NCBI GenBank assembly: GCA_963847735.1
Contig: CAWKAV010000016.1
Location: forward strand, 372,001 to 436,000
DNA: 64,000 bases
DNA from: CAWKAV01 sp963847735
Lineage (GTDB): Bacteria; Desulfobacterota; Desulfuromonadia; Desulfuromonadales; BM103
Direction: 5' to 3'
How positions within the stretch are numbered: the stretch's first letter is position 1; each line of letters starts with the position of its first letter. Positions 18,640 through 27,021 of the stretch are shown here, one piece after another. The notes beneath the pieces are model-generated. The model did not search any database, had not been told where the DNA came from, and was given only the letters and a program-made list of their open reading frames with translations. Both the position numbers and the translations under genes were made by a program.

Positions 18640-18757
18640 GAGTGAAAAGTCAAAACAGTTGAGTCAAGATTTTCGAGGTCTGGTTGAAGAAACCCTTTGC
18701 TGATAGAATCAAGCCAGAACCCAAAACCCCGAACCCAGAGCCCATAACCCAGAACCT
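18640..18757. repeat. GTGAAAAGTCAAAAC word and AACCC(A/G) tandem patch
   Basis: Two elements in the spacer before the radical SAM gene. AGTGAAAAGTCAAAAC (18641-18656) recurs almost exactly at 19687. A degenerate AACCCAAAACCCCGAACCCAG run extends from 18718 to the start codon region. The rest of the spacer shows nothing recognisable. Confidence 0.7.
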
Positions 18758-18760
18758 ATT

Positions 18761-19651
18761 ATGCCCAACTATTTCCACTACGACCCACCCCTGTACCGGC
18801 CACCGAGTGAAGCGCACAGTCAGATCTTCCAGATCACTCTGGGCTGTTCCCAGAACCATTGCACCTTTTGTGGAATGTACAAAACCAAGCAGTTCAAAGT
18901 GCGCCCCGTTGAAGAGATCAGAGCCGAAATCGCAAGGATTCCGGTTTCTCATCGTGGTTATGTGCAGCGGGTCTTCCTGGCTGACGGTGACGCTCTGATC
19001 TACCCTCAAGCCGGTCTGGTTGAAATCCTCGCGCTCTTGACCGTGAGTTTTCCCGGGCTGACGCGGGTCGGTATTTATGCTTCACCTAACAGCCTGAAGA
19101 GTAAATCTGTTGAAGAGTTGGCGTTGCTGCGTGAAAAGAAGCTGCGGATACTTTACTTCGGCCTGGAAAGTGGTGATGAACAGACCTTGTCAGCTATTAA
19201 CAAGGGGTTTGCGCCGGGTGTGATGCTGGATTTGTGCCGCAAAGCTCACCAAGCCGGCATGAAGCTCTCAGTGACCGCAATCCTCGGTCTGGCAGGACAG
19301 GAGCGCAGCCGGCAACATGCACGAGCCACGGCGCAATGGATCACGCAACTTTCGCCAGCATATTTTTCTCTCTTAACCATGTTCCATCGCCACAACGATG
19401 ATTTTCTGCGCTCGCTTATCTTGCAGACCAACGGTGGTATTATCGAGGAGACTCTGGAAATTGTCCGTCATCTTGCCCCGCAAAAAACCATTCTGCGCTC
19501 CAACCATGTCTCCAACATTCTAAACCTGGCTGGTTCTTATCCCAAGGATCGTGAGAGAATAATTGCGTTGGCGGAAAGGGCTTTGTTACAGGCGAAGCAG
19601 CATCCGGATTGGTTTAATGAGGTGCCGGATTATTCGGAAGAGAATTTTTGA
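18761..19651 (+). CDS. Radical SAM protein
   Basis: A radical S-adenosylmethionine enzyme of unknown reaction. The iron-sulfur cluster cysteines are Cys29, Cys34 and Cys37 in CSQNHCTFC, a C-x4-C-x2-C spacing rather than the usual C-x3-C-x2-C. I recall this spacing in a subfamily related to coproporphyrinogen-oxidase-like and HydE-like proteins. FLADGDALIYP (near 70) and LYFGLESGDEQTL (near 130) are typical TIM-barrel core motifs. At 296 residues it has no extra cluster domain. Monocistronic; no partner gene indicates its substrate. Confidence 0.85.
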   Translation: MPNYFHYDPPLYRPPSEAHSQIFQITLGCSQNHCTFCGMYKTKQFKVRPVEEIRAEIARIPVSHRGYVQRVFLADGDALIYPQAGLVEILALLTVSFPGLTRVGIYASPNSLKSKSVEELALLREKKLRILYFGLESGDEQTLSAINKGFAPGVMLDLCRKAHQAGMKLSVTAILGLAGQERSRQHARATAQWITQLSPAYFSLLTMFHRHNDDFLRSLILQTNGGIIEETLEIVRHLAPQKTILRSNHVSNILNLAGSYPKDRERIIALAERALLQAKQHPDWFNEVPDYSEENF

Positions 19652-19951
19652 CGAATCGCGGGGGTGGAAAGAGCGGAACGAGGGACGCGAAAAGTCAAAA
19701 CAATTCAGCCACAGATAAAATCTGATCATTTCTGAATTAAATGACTGGGGCAAGAACAACATAAGTAAGTACATGATATAAAACAATAGTTCTTATTAAA
19801 AAAAGCACCCGATATTTGTTACCCTTAGCCTGGTCATTTCCTTAGTGTAATTATTTCACTATCAACGGGCGGCCATTTTCTTGTATGTCAGAGTCAGCAA
19901 GAATTCCGCATTGCTGCCAATCTGACCACCCCAGAACAATGTAGTAATAAG
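19652..19951. other. Non-coding spacer with one repeat patch
   Basis: An AT-rich 300-base spacer between the radical SAM gene and the csp terminator. It holds the word GGAACGAGGGACGCGAAAAG at 19675-19694 (also at 26969) followed by TCAAAAC. No open frame with a start signal, tRNA or clear promoter is visible. Confidence 0.6.
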
Positions 19952-19987
19952 CAGCAAAAAGCCCCGCGGAAATCCGCGGGGCTTTTT
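19952..19987. terminator. Strong rho-independent terminator behind the cold-shock gene
   Basis: A perfect stem of about 17 pairs (GCAAAAAGCCCCGCGGA and its complement) with a two-base loop. The A/T flanks make it usable on both strands. It ends csp on the minus strand. Confidence 0.93.
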
Positions 19988-20010
19988 GCTAATCAATGTA
20001 AAGAGAGACC

Positions 20011-20211
20011 TTACATTTTGCGTACATTTGACGACTGGGGGCCTTTCTGGCCTTGAGTGACATCAAAATTCACTCTGTCCCCCTCGGCAAGAGACTTGAA
20101 ACCGTCGCCTTGGACTTCAGAGAAGTGTACGAACACATCCGGTCCGTTGTCCTGCTCGATAAAACCAAAACCTTTTGCATCGTTGAACCACTTCACAGTA
20201 CCTTCAGCCAT
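20011..20211 (-). CDS. Cold-shock protein, CspA family
   Basis: A 66-residue single-domain RNA/DNA chaperone. RNP1 KGFGFI is at residues 13-18 and RNP2 VFVHF at 26-30; the ends MAEGTVKWF and NVRKM are family standard. I chose the ATG at 20211 because GGAG lies seven bases before it. The open frame extends upstream to 20307, but those residues are non-family. The leader is unusually structured (see 20266 and 20354), which fits post-transcriptional control. Confidence 0.95.
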   Translation of the reverse strand: MAEGTVKWFNDAKGFGFIEQDNGPDVFVHFSEVQGDGFKSLAEGDRVNFDVTQGQKGPQSSNVRKM

Positions 20212-20265
20212 TTTTAACTCCATGTTCCCCTGCGGGAACGTTTTGGTTGTGCAACCATATCTGCT

Positions 20266-20303
20266 TAAAAATAAAAAACACGCAACCATAAAAGGTCTGC
20301 GTG
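20266..20303 (-). terminator. Intrinsic terminator inside the leader of the cold-shock gene
   Basis: On the minus strand CACGCA-G-ACC (20303-20294) pairs with GGTTGCGTG (20287-20279) around a six-base loop. It is followed at once by a T-rich run (TTTTTTATTTTTA, 20278-20266) about 55 bases before the csp start. It could be an attenuator in the csp leader or the 3' end of a separate small RNA. Confidence 0.65.
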
Positions 20304-20353
20304 GCATATTCGTGACTGATTAACTTTTAATCTCGTCTAACAAACTATCTCTG

Positions 20354-20393
20354 CACAAACGTTTAAGATTTGTGACCGTACCACGGACACAAA
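20354..20393 (-). promoter_or_regulatory. Two mutually exclusive hairpins upstream of the csp-leader terminator
   Basis: Hairpin A pairs 20384-20393 with 20369-20378 (ten positions, one T-T mismatch, five-base loop). Hairpin B pairs 20369-20374 with 20354-20359 (CACAAA/TTTGTG, nine-base loop). Both use 20369-20374, so only one can form. Together with the terminator just downstream this looks like a conformational switch. The remaining sequence up to 20752 is the divergent promoter region shared with the HD-GYP gene; no other feature is clear there. Confidence 0.5.
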
Positions 20394-20752
20394 GTTTGTA
20401 CAAGGTTAATATCCTCTTCGAGTTAACCTCCTGCCCTCATGGTCAATTTATCAGCCATCGTAACATTAATAATCAAAGAACAATAAGTAGAACATTTTCT
20501 TACTGAACACGACTGTCAGGACGGATTAAAGGTGGGATCAGATTTTTAAATGTCAGGTTTAGTAGGGATTCAGGACTCAGGCAAAGCCAGCCGATTTTAA
20601 CCTCTGAGATTCAATAACGTAACTTATAAGACATCCATGATTTTGACCTGCCTAGCAAATTAATGTAAATTGTCGGTGTCTTAATTTATGTAGCAATTCG
20701 GTTCGACTCTACTGTTGTCAGTAGCAACTGCAAATGATTCCGGAGAAGGTAT

Positions 20753-21805
20753 ATGTCTAAATCAAAAAAAATTCTCATTGCCGACGATCAGTTGTTTGAC
20801 ATCAAGTTACTGGTGGATTTGTGCACAAATCTGGGGCATGACACTGTTACGGCCAGAAACGGCCGTGAGGCTGTGGAGATTGCCCGCATTGAACGTCCAG
20901 ACTGCATCCTGATGGACGTGATAATGCCAGAGATGGATGGCCTTGAGGCAACTAAAAATCTGAAAAAGGATATGGACACAGCCCATATTCCAGTCATTAT
21001 GATCAGTGCTCTCGATTCCAGGAATGATCGACTGGCTGGCATAGCCATCGGGGCCGATGATTTCCTGACCAAGCCTATCGACAGTGAGGAACTGGCTCTG
21101 CGGCTCAGAAACAACCTTCGCAACAAGGAGTTTCATGACTTTCTGGAAGAGCATAAACGGCTCTTGGAAAAGCAGGTGGAAGAGCGAACCAGGTGGTTAC
21201 GGGAGGGTTATGTTGATACCATCCACCGACTGGTGATGGCTTCAGAATTCAAGGATGAGGACACCGGCGCACATATCAATCGGATCAGTTATTACACCCG
21301 GGAGATCGCTGAAGCCTGTAACCTTGGCAGCGAGTTCGTCGAGAGCATCTTTTATGCCTCGCCGATGCATGATATCGGTAAGGTGGCCATTCCTGATTCT
21401 ATCCAGCGGAAACCGGGACCTCTGGATGCCTCGGAGTGGCAGGTTATGAAGACTCATACAACCATCGGCGCCGAGATTCTGGAAGGTTCAAATTCTCCGT
21501 ATCTGCAGATGGCAGTGGATATCGCCAAACACCACCATGAGCGCTGGGACGGCAAGGGCTACCCAGACGGCCTGAAGGGTGAAGAAATACCCCTCACCGC
21601 ACGGATCATGAATATTTGTGACCAGTATGATGCCCTCAGAAGTGAGCGACCCTACAAACCGGCTTTTGATCATGAGAAGAGCTGCTCCGTCATTCTGGTC
21701 GGGAGCGATCGTACCTCGCCAGAACATTTTGACCCTGAGGTTCTGGAGGTTTTTAGAAAATCTCGCGGAAGATTTGCCGAAATCTATAAAGAGTTGAGGG
21801 CTTGA
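20753..21805 (+). CDS. Response regulator with HD-GYP cyclic-di-GMP phosphodiesterase domain
   Basis: RpfG-like cytoplasmic regulator. A receiver domain with phospho-acceptor Asp55 (ILMDVIMPEMDG) and conserved Lys in LTKPID is joined by a coiled linker (HDFLEEHKRLLEKQVEERTRW, about 123-145, given here only as its charged helix) to an HD-GYP domain. The HD motif is MHDIGKVAIPD (about 204-214) and the GYP motif HHHERWDGKGYPDG (about 258-271). Both signature motifs are intact, so c-di-GMP hydrolysis is expected. There is no adjacent kinase; its partner may be encoded elsewhere. Confidence 0.92.
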   Translation: MSKSKKILIADDQLFDIKLLVDLCTNLGHDTVTARNGREAVEIARIERPDCILMDVIMPEMDGLEATKNLKKDMDTAHIPVIMISALDSRNDRLAGIAIGADDFLTKPIDSEELALRLRNNLRNKEFHDFLEEHKRLLEKQVEERTRWLREGYVDTIHRLVMASEFKDEDTGAHINRISYYTREIAEACNLGSEFVESIFYASPMHDIGKVAIPDSIQRKPGPLDASEWQVMKTHTTIGAEILEGSNSPYLQMAVDIAKHHHERWDGKGYPDGLKGEEIPLTARIMNICDQYDALRSERPYKPAFDHEKSCSVILVGSDRTSPEHFDPEVLEVFRKSRGRFAEIYKELRA

Positions 21806-21926
21806 CGACCATTCAAAACGGTGGAGAGTGTTCCGCCTTGACTCGGGTATTACCATAAATCACCATCTATAAAACACGGAAGCCCTCAGTCTTTGGCTCG
21901 ATCAGCAGTGGCTTTATTATTTTGGC

Positions 21927-22316
21927 CTACCCTTTCTTGCCTTCCGAACAAAACCACAACTTATTTCCCTCGCTGTCGAGAAAGGCGCCGATCGGATTGT
22001 CGCCGTACACGGCTACCGGATCGGAGATCGTGACGCCCCGCTCGAGCAAGGTTTTTTCAGTCGCATATGAATCCTTCACCTCCAAGGTAATGCGAGGGTT
22101 CAACTCTTTGGTTGGTTTCCCATACCACTCCTCTTCCGGCTTAAGAAGCAGGATGACATCGCCAACCATAACGGCCATATCCATCTTGCGAATGCTTTCG
22201 GGGGGAAGACCGAGCGTTTCTGTGTAAAAACGCTTTGCACGCGCCGCGTCCGTTACAGCCAGGGATACGGCTTTAACTTGGACAAATCCTATATCATTTT
22301 TGGTATCTGCGGTCAT
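21927..22316 (-). CDS. VOC-superfamily (glyoxalase-like) protein
   Basis: A 129-residue protein with the paired beta-alpha-beta-beta-beta fold of vicinal-oxygen-chelate enzymes. AVSLAVTDAARAKRFYTETLGL is the typical first module (start near residue 16) and GAFLDSEGNKLWF the typical end. The metal-ligand positions are not all convincing, so activity could be dioxygenase-like, isomerase-like or simply binding. Monocistronic on the minus strand. Confidence 0.8.
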   Translation of the reverse strand: MTADTKNDIGFVQVKAVSLAVTDAARAKRFYTETLGLPPESIRKMDMAVMVGDVILLLKPEEEWYGKPTKELNPRITLEVKDSYATEKTLLERGVTISDPVAVYGDNPIGAFLDSEGNKLWFCSEGKKG

Positions 22317-22438
22317 AGAAGCTCCTTAGCTGGCAGGAAATTGTTCTTTCAGACATCGCAACTGCGTCTCTGAAAACAGGGATGTGACACAATAGCATTG
22401 TACCATTGTCCTTCGGTTTTGACTTTGATGTCCGCATT

Positions 22439-22460
22439 CCTCGTGCCTCGTCCCGCGTCC
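22439..22460. repeat. CCTCGTGCCTCGTCCCG patch
   Basis: Short-period CCTCGT(C/G)CC repeat just downstream of the SLC13 permease gene. It is the complement of the ACGAGGGACG word found at 19678 and 26969. Confidence 0.7.
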
Positions 22461-22478
22461 CTCCAGGCGAAGCTTGGT

Positions 22479-24248
22479 CTAAAACGGAAACAACAGCGGA
22501 ATCATCAAAGTCGCAATAATCCAGACCATAATGTTAAGAGGGGCACCAACTTTGGTGTAATCTAAAAACTTGTAGCCCCCCGGACCCATGACCAGAGCGT
22601 TGGACTGGTGGCTGATAGGGGTCATGAAGCACATCGAGGCGGCAACGGCGACTGCCATGAAGAAGGGTTGTGGTGATACGGCCATGTCGATGGCGGTATT
22701 GTAGGCAATCGGTGCTACCAGCACAGCTGCGGCAGCGTGGCTCATGACTTCAGTGAGACAGAAGGTAATCAGGAAAACCGCCCCGAGAACGATCCAGGGT
22801 CCGTACGAGCCAACCCCCTCGATAATCATGCCAGCCAGCAGTCCAGCAGCGCCACTGTTCTGCATGGCATGACCAAGCGGCAGAGTCCCGGCAATCAGCA
22901 TGAGGATTGGCCAGTCGATGCTGTCGTAGGCTTCCTTGATGGTTATGCAGCGGGTCAGAACCATGATGAGGGCGCCGAGAGTGGCGGCAATCACGATCGG
23001 TGTCATGCCGGTCACGCTTAACATGATGACCCCGAGAAGGGTTGCGACGGCAATCGGCGCACGACGCGGGCGGTAGGAGACCGGATCGACCCCACCCAGA
23101 ACCAGAAAACCATGCTCCTGACCGAGATGACGCACTTTCTCTTCCGGACCCTGCAACAACAGCACATCGCCAAAACGCAAAATGACGTGATCAACTTTTT
23201 TGACAACCGGGGCACCGCTGCGCCAGATGGCCAGCACTCTCAAACCGTGAGTATCGGCAAAGCGTTCCTGGCGCAAAGTCTTGCCGACCATGTCACTGGT
23301 TGTCGTCAGGGAGGCTTCGACGACAACGATCTTCTGGTCCGATGTGTCGGGCAGCGGGTTGTCCCGCTCAGGCACTACGGCGATCCCTTTCTCTTTTCTA
23401 ACCTTGAGAATCCCTTCCGGATTCCCTTCCAGAAAGAGGATGTCACCAGCATATAGCTTTTGGTTGCGTCTCGGCTGGGGGAATTGCTGCCGATTACGCA
23501 ATAGAGCGCGGACCTTCATGTTGAGCTCACGCTCCAGCATGCTCTGGCTGATGGTTCTGCCATGCAGTGGCGAGCCTTCGAGAATCTCGATCTCAGTGAT
23601 GTATTCCTTGACCTGGTAGGCCTCGGTCAAAGTTCCCGCCTTGCGCGTGGGAAGCAGCTTGTGGCCGAACAGGGCCATGTAGCTGATACCACAGGCAAGC
23701 AGGATCACACCGAGCGGCGTGAAATCGAACATGCTGAAACTCTCGCCGGTATATTGCAGAAGCAGCGCGTTGATCAGGATGTTCGGCGGGGTACCGATCA
23801 GGGTGCAGACGCCGCCAAGCAGTGAGCCGAAGGCGAGCGGGATGAGCAGCTTGCTTGCCGGGAGTTTGGCTTTGCGAGCCATCGTGATAACGACGGGCAT
23901 AAGAACGGCTGTTGCACCGATGTTGTTAATGAAGGCCGAGAAGAAAGCGACCACCCCCATGATCGCGGCGATCATCAGCGACTGGTTATGACCGGTCATT
24001 CGGATCAGGTGCTCGCCGAGGGTTGAGATCGCTCCGGTATAGGAAATACCGGCACCCAGAACGAACATGGCGGCAACGGTTATAACGGCAGGATTACTGA
24101 ACCCGGAAAAAGCCTCTTCAGGAGTCACCAGCCCGGTCAGGGCCACGGCCAGAAGCACCATGAGGCTGACCAGATCCATGCGGATCCATTCCGTGGCAAA
24201 CAGGATGATGGCAATCAACAGGATCAGAAGCGTGAGGGTGATTTCCAT
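22479..24248 (-). CDS. SLC13-family permease with two RCK_C (TrkA-C) domains
   Basis: An inner-membrane anion/dicarboxylate or sulfate-type transporter. About five hydrophobic segments in residues 1-190 include the family motif FINNIGATAVLMPVV (near 108) and GGVCTLIGTPPNILIN (near 150). Two cytoplasmic RCK_C domains follow (about 215-300 and 305-385, the latter ending GDVLLLQGPEEKVRHLG). The second transmembrane half contains CFMTPISHQSNALVMGPGGY near the end. The RCK_C domains suggest ligand gating. The substrate cannot be called from sequence. Monocistronic. Confidence 0.88.
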   Translation of the reverse strand: MEITLTLLILLIAIILFATEWIRMDLVSLMVLLAVALTGLVTPEEAFSGFSNPAVITVAAMFVLGAGISYTGAISTLGEHLIRMTGHNQSLMIAAIMGVVAFFSAFINNIGATAVLMPVVITMARKAKLPASKLLIPLAFGSLLGGVCTLIGTPPNILINALLLQYTGESFSMFDFTPLGVILLACGISYMALFGHKLLPTRKAGTLTEAYQVKEYITEIEILEGSPLHGRTISQSMLERELNMKVRALLRNRQQFPQPRRNQKLYAGDILFLEGNPEGILKVRKEKGIAVVPERDNPLPDTSDQKIVVVEASLTTTSDMVGKTLRQERFADTHGLRVLAIWRSGAPVVKKVDHVILRFGDVLLLQGPEEKVRHLGQEHGFLVLGGVDPVSYRPRRAPIAVATLLGVIMLSVTGMTPIVIAATLGALIMVLTRCITIKEAYDSIDWPILMLIAGTLPLGHAMQNSGAAGLLAGMIIEGVGSYGPWIVLGAVFLITFCLTEVMSHAAAAVLVAPIAYNTAIDMAVSPQPFFMAVAVAASMCFMTPISHQSNALVMGPGGYKFLDYTKVGAPLNIMVWIIATLMIPLLFPF

Positions 24249-24285
24249 GCAAAACCCTGGAGGAATTGAGGATAAGTGGTTCCCG

Positions 24286-24312
24286 GGTGACAGTCAGTTG
24301 TCAGCTGTTACC
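24286..24312. repeat. GGTGACAG/CTGTTACC pair around a GTCAGTTGTCAG core
   Basis: An eight-pair stem (one G-T wobble) enclosing CAGTCAGTTGTCAG, between the SLC13 gene start and the thiE stop. It is like the TGTCAG-type patch at 14272. Confidence 0.6.
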
Positions 24313-24336
24313 ATTCTACTTAATATTACATTAACC

Positions 24337-24972
24337 TCAAGGGCTGAATGCTCGTGCGGCTGCGTGGGGATCGGAGCAGGCCAGAATTGCCGAAATCAGG
24401 GCGATGCCGCTGGCTCCAGCCTGATGAACCACGACGGCTCTTGACGGTGTTATACCGCCGAGTGCGAAAACCGGCAATGAGCTGATCTGACACGCCTCGG
24501 CCAGGGCAGCAAGACCCTGGGGTGGTCCAAAGGCCGCTTTGGAGGGGGTTGCGTAAACCGGACCGAAGGTCACAAAGTCTGCACCGAGTTCAGCTGCAAG
24601 CCTGACTTCTGTTTCGTTATGGGTGGAGACACCGATCAGAAGGTCCGGACCGATTCTCTGCCGGACGATGTCGGTCGGCAGGGAGTGCCCACCGAGGTGC
24701 ACACCGTCTGCATGCACAGCCAGGGCGACATCGACGCGATCGTTGATCAGCAGGCGGGCACCATAGATGTCGGTCAGCTTTCTCAGTTGCCGGGCAAGAG
24801 GCAGGATCTGGTCCGCTGATAAGTCTTTCTCACGCAACTGAACGGCCTTAACACCACCTTTGAGGGCCGACTCAATGGCCGAAAGCAGGCTGTGCCCGGC
24901 CGTAACCTGGTGACGATCGGTGATCAGGTAGAGATCGAAATCGATACCGTGAACAGAGTTCAATTGTGTCAC
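24337..24972 (-). CDS. thiE: Thiamine-phosphate synthase
   Basis: Joins HMP pyrophosphate and the thiazole phosphate to make thiamine phosphate. The TIM-barrel protein starts MTQLNSVHGIDFDLYLITDR and contains VQLREKDLSADQIL (near 45), LLINDRVDVAL, GVHLGG and GADFVTFGPVYATPSK. The start is the GTG at 24972, whose GTGA overlaps the thiH stop; the frame is open far upstream, but only as an overlap with thiH. At 211 residues it is of normal length. Last gene of the riboswitch-controlled thi operon. Confidence 0.93.
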   Translation of the reverse strand: MTQLNSVHGIDFDLYLITDRHQVTAGHSLLSAIESALKGGVKAVQLREKDLSADQILPLARQLRKLTDIYGARLLINDRVDVALAVHADGVHLGGHSLPTDIVRQRIGPDLLIGVSTHNETEVRLAAELGADFVTFGPVYATPSKAAFGPPQGLAALAEACQISSLPVFALGGITPSRAVVVHQAGASGIALISAILACSDPHAAARAFSP

Positions 24973-26102
24973 CCTGCTTGAAATGGCTGCCTGGTGAGAA
25001 AGGCTTCGTCCCAGTCTTTCCAGACCGGATCGTAACCTCGGGTGCGCAGAATTCCCGCGATCTCGGCCGGCGTGCGGTCGTCGTCGATGGCGAACTGTTC
25101 CGTTGCAGAGTTTTTTTCGGCATAGCCGCCCGGAGCCGTACATGATCCGGCACTCATCTGGGTGATGCCGAGAGGCAGCAGGTTGTCGCGCAGCTCGGCG
25201 CTCTCCCGGGTGGAAAGCACCAACCCCGCATCGTGCAGCAGCAGGCGCATGGCGCATAGCAGTTGCACAAATTTTCGGTCGGAAACCGGATTGAGCGGCT
25301 GGAAGCCCCCTTCGGCCGGACGTAGCCGCGGGAAGGAGACACTCAGCAGGGTGCGCCAGTAGTGATGAGCCAGATAGCGGCCGTGCAACCCGGCAAAGAA
25401 CGCCTCGCTGCGGAAGTCACCAAGACCGAGCAGGAAGCCGATGCCGATCCGACGCAGACCTGCCGCACCGCCACGTTCCGGAGTTTCCAGGCGAAAGCGA
25501 TAATCCCGTTTACGGCCGCTCGGGTGCAGATGTGCGTAAAGCCCGGGGTCGTAGGTCTCCTGGTAGATGGTCAGGGCGTCGACTCCGGCTTCGACCATTT
25601 CCTTGTAGCCGTCAGTTTCCATCGGATAGACTTCGATGCCGATGGAGGAGAAGAGCGGCCGGATGCGTTTGGCGGCCGCGGCGATAAAGTCGTTGCCAAC
25701 CCGTCCTGGCGCTTCCCCGGTCAGGAGCAGGACGTGCCGGAAGCCCTGATTGTGCAGGATGCGCGCATCCTGCTCGATCTCGTCCAGATTCAATGTGCGG
25801 CGCGGTATCTTGTTGTGCACCGAAAAACCGCAATAAAGGCAGCCATTGTGGCACTCGTTGGAGAGGTAGATCGGCGCGTAAAGCAGGATGGTCCGGCCGA
25901 AGCGTCGCAGGGTGATGGCGTGGGCCTTCTGGGCCATCTCTTCAAGGAAGTTTTCGGCCGCCGGTGAGAGCAGAGCCATGTAATCATCGTTGCTGAGGTG
26001 CTCGGAAGCCAGGGCGCGCTGAACATCGGTGGCGGTCTTCGCCTCAATTTCGGCAATCACCTGCTGCGGGTTGTATGACTGGATAACGTTGTAAAAGCTC
26101 AT
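24969..26102 (-). CDS. thiH: 2-iminoacetate synthase
   Basis: A radical SAM lyase that cuts tyrosine to dehydroglycine for the thiazole ring, the anaerobic alternative to ThiO. The cluster motif is C84-x3-C88-x2-C91 (ECHNGCLYCGF). NKIPRRTLNLDEI, VYPMETDGYKEMVEAGVD and the C-terminal ITQMSAGSCTAPGGY match the family. The length of 377 residues is typical. Use of ThiH fits an anaerobe. It overlaps thiE by four bases and lies downstream of thiG across a repeat-bearing spacer of about 77 bases. Confidence 0.95.
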   Translation of the reverse strand: MSFYNVIQSYNPQQVIAEIEAKTATDVQRALASEHLSNDDYMALLSPAAENFLEEMAQKAHAITLRRFGRTILLYAPIYLSNECHNGCLYCGFSVHNKIPRRTLNLDEIEQDARILHNQGFRHVLLLTGEAPGRVGNDFIAAAAKRIRPLFSSIGIEVYPMETDGYKEMVEAGVDALTIYQETYDPGLYAHLHPSGRKRDYRFRLETPERGGAAGLRRIGIGFLLGLGDFRSEAFFAGLHGRYLAHHYWRTLLSVSFPRLRPAEGGFQPLNPVSDRKFVQLLCAMRLLLHDAGLVLSTRESAELRDNLLPLGITQMSAGSCTAPGGYAEKNSATEQFAIDDDRTPAEIAGILRTRGYDPVWKDWDEAFLTRQPFQAG

Positions 26103-26114
26103 AAATTTAGTATC

Positions 26115-26174
26115 ACCACGGAGCCACGGAGAAAACTCAAAAAAGATTCAAGGGTATTCTCTGTGTCTCCGTAG
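26115..26174. repeat. CACGGAG-type complementary pair
   Basis: CACCACGGAGCCACGGAGAA (26115-26133) and the nearly complementary TTCTCTGTGTCTCCGTAG (26158-26174) sit between thiH and thiG. It is the same word as at 17354. The stem is long but imperfect, with no T tract. Confidence 0.7.
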
Positions 26175-26179
26175 CTGAT

Positions 26180-26950
26180 TTAGTCCCTCAAAAAACCCGT
26201 CAGTGGACTGCTCGCCTCAGCCTTGTCCCGTTGTTTGCCGAGCCCGGCCAGATAGGCTTCGCGGCCGGCTTCGACACCTTTTTTGAAGGCAGCAGCCATA
26301 GCGCCAGGGTTACGGGCCACGGCCAGGGCCGTGTTGACCAGAACCGCATCAGCACCCATCTCCATGGCTTCCGCCGCATGCGAGGGGGCGCCGAGACCGG
26401 CGTCAACCACTACGGGGACGATGGCCTGTTCGATAATGATGGCGATGTTGTCGCGGGTGCGTATCCCCTTGTTGGTGCCGATCGGGGATCCCAGAGGCAT
26501 GACCGTCGCCGTGCCGATTTCCTGCAGCCGCTTGGCCAGCACCGGGTCGGCATTGATGTACGGCAGGACGATGAACCCTTCCTTGACGAGAACCTCTGCC
26601 GCTTTCAGCGTCTCGATCGGATCGGGCAGCAGGTAATAGGGATCCGGTGTTACTTCAAGTTTGATCCACGGCTCACAGCCGGCGGCGCGGGCGAGGCGGG
26701 CGAGGCGAATTGCCTCCTCGGCGTCACGGGCACCGCTGGTGTTGGGCAGCAGCAGGTAACGTTCGGGGTTGATGTGATGGAGCAGGCTGTCCTGCGGATT
26801 GTCGATATCGACCCGCCGCAGCGCAACGGTAACGATCTCGCTGCCGGAGCCTTCCATCGCCGCAACCATCGACTCGTTTGACGCGAATTTTCCGGTCCCG
26901 ACCATCAGGCGTGATGTAAATGAACGTCCGGCAATGATTAATTTATCCAT
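26180..26950 (-). CDS. thiG: Thiazole synthase
   Basis: Forms the thiamine thiazole from deoxyxylulose phosphate, dehydroglycine and ThiS thiocarboxylate. The Schiff-base lysine is Lys97 in WIKLEVTPD; RLMVGTGKF near residue 14 and VVDAGLGAPSHAAEAMEMGADAVL (shown in parts near 183-206) are family landmarks. The length of 256 residues is standard. It follows thiS on the minus strand after about 70 bases that hold another repeat patch, so the operon probably continues through it. Confidence 0.96.
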   Translation of the reverse strand: MDKLIIAGRSFTSRLMVGTGKFASNESMVAAMEGSGSEIVTVALRRVDIDNPQDSLLHHINPERYLLLPNTSGARDAEEAIRLARLARAAGCEPWIKLEVTPDPYYLLPDPIETLKAAEVLVKEGFIVLPYINADPVLAKRLQEIGTATVMPLGSPIGTNKGIRTRDNIAIIIEQAIVPVVVDAGLGAPSHAAEAMEMGADAVLVNTALAVARNPGAMAAAFKKGVEAGREAYLAGLGKQRDKAEASSPLTGFLRD

Positions 26951-26968
26951 ATCAACCTCTGAAGATAA

Positions 26969-27016
26969 GGAACGAGGGACGCGAAAATCTTTTGATTTTC
27001 CTCGTCCCTCGTCCCG
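26969..27016. repeat. GAGGGACG...CGTCCCTC hairpin-like repeat patch
   Basis: GGAACGAGGGACG (26969-26981), GAAAATC (26983-26989), TTTT, GATTTTC (26994-27000) and CTCGTCCCTCGTCCCG (27001-27016) can fold into one long hairpin with a small bulge. It lies between thiS and thiG. Its left arm matches 19675-19690. Confidence 0.75.
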
Positions 27017-27021
27017 TGATT

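Noticed and set aside
20699..20712. TTCGGTTCGACTC resembling a tRNA T-arm
   Set aside because: No paired acceptor or anticodon stems can be drawn around it.
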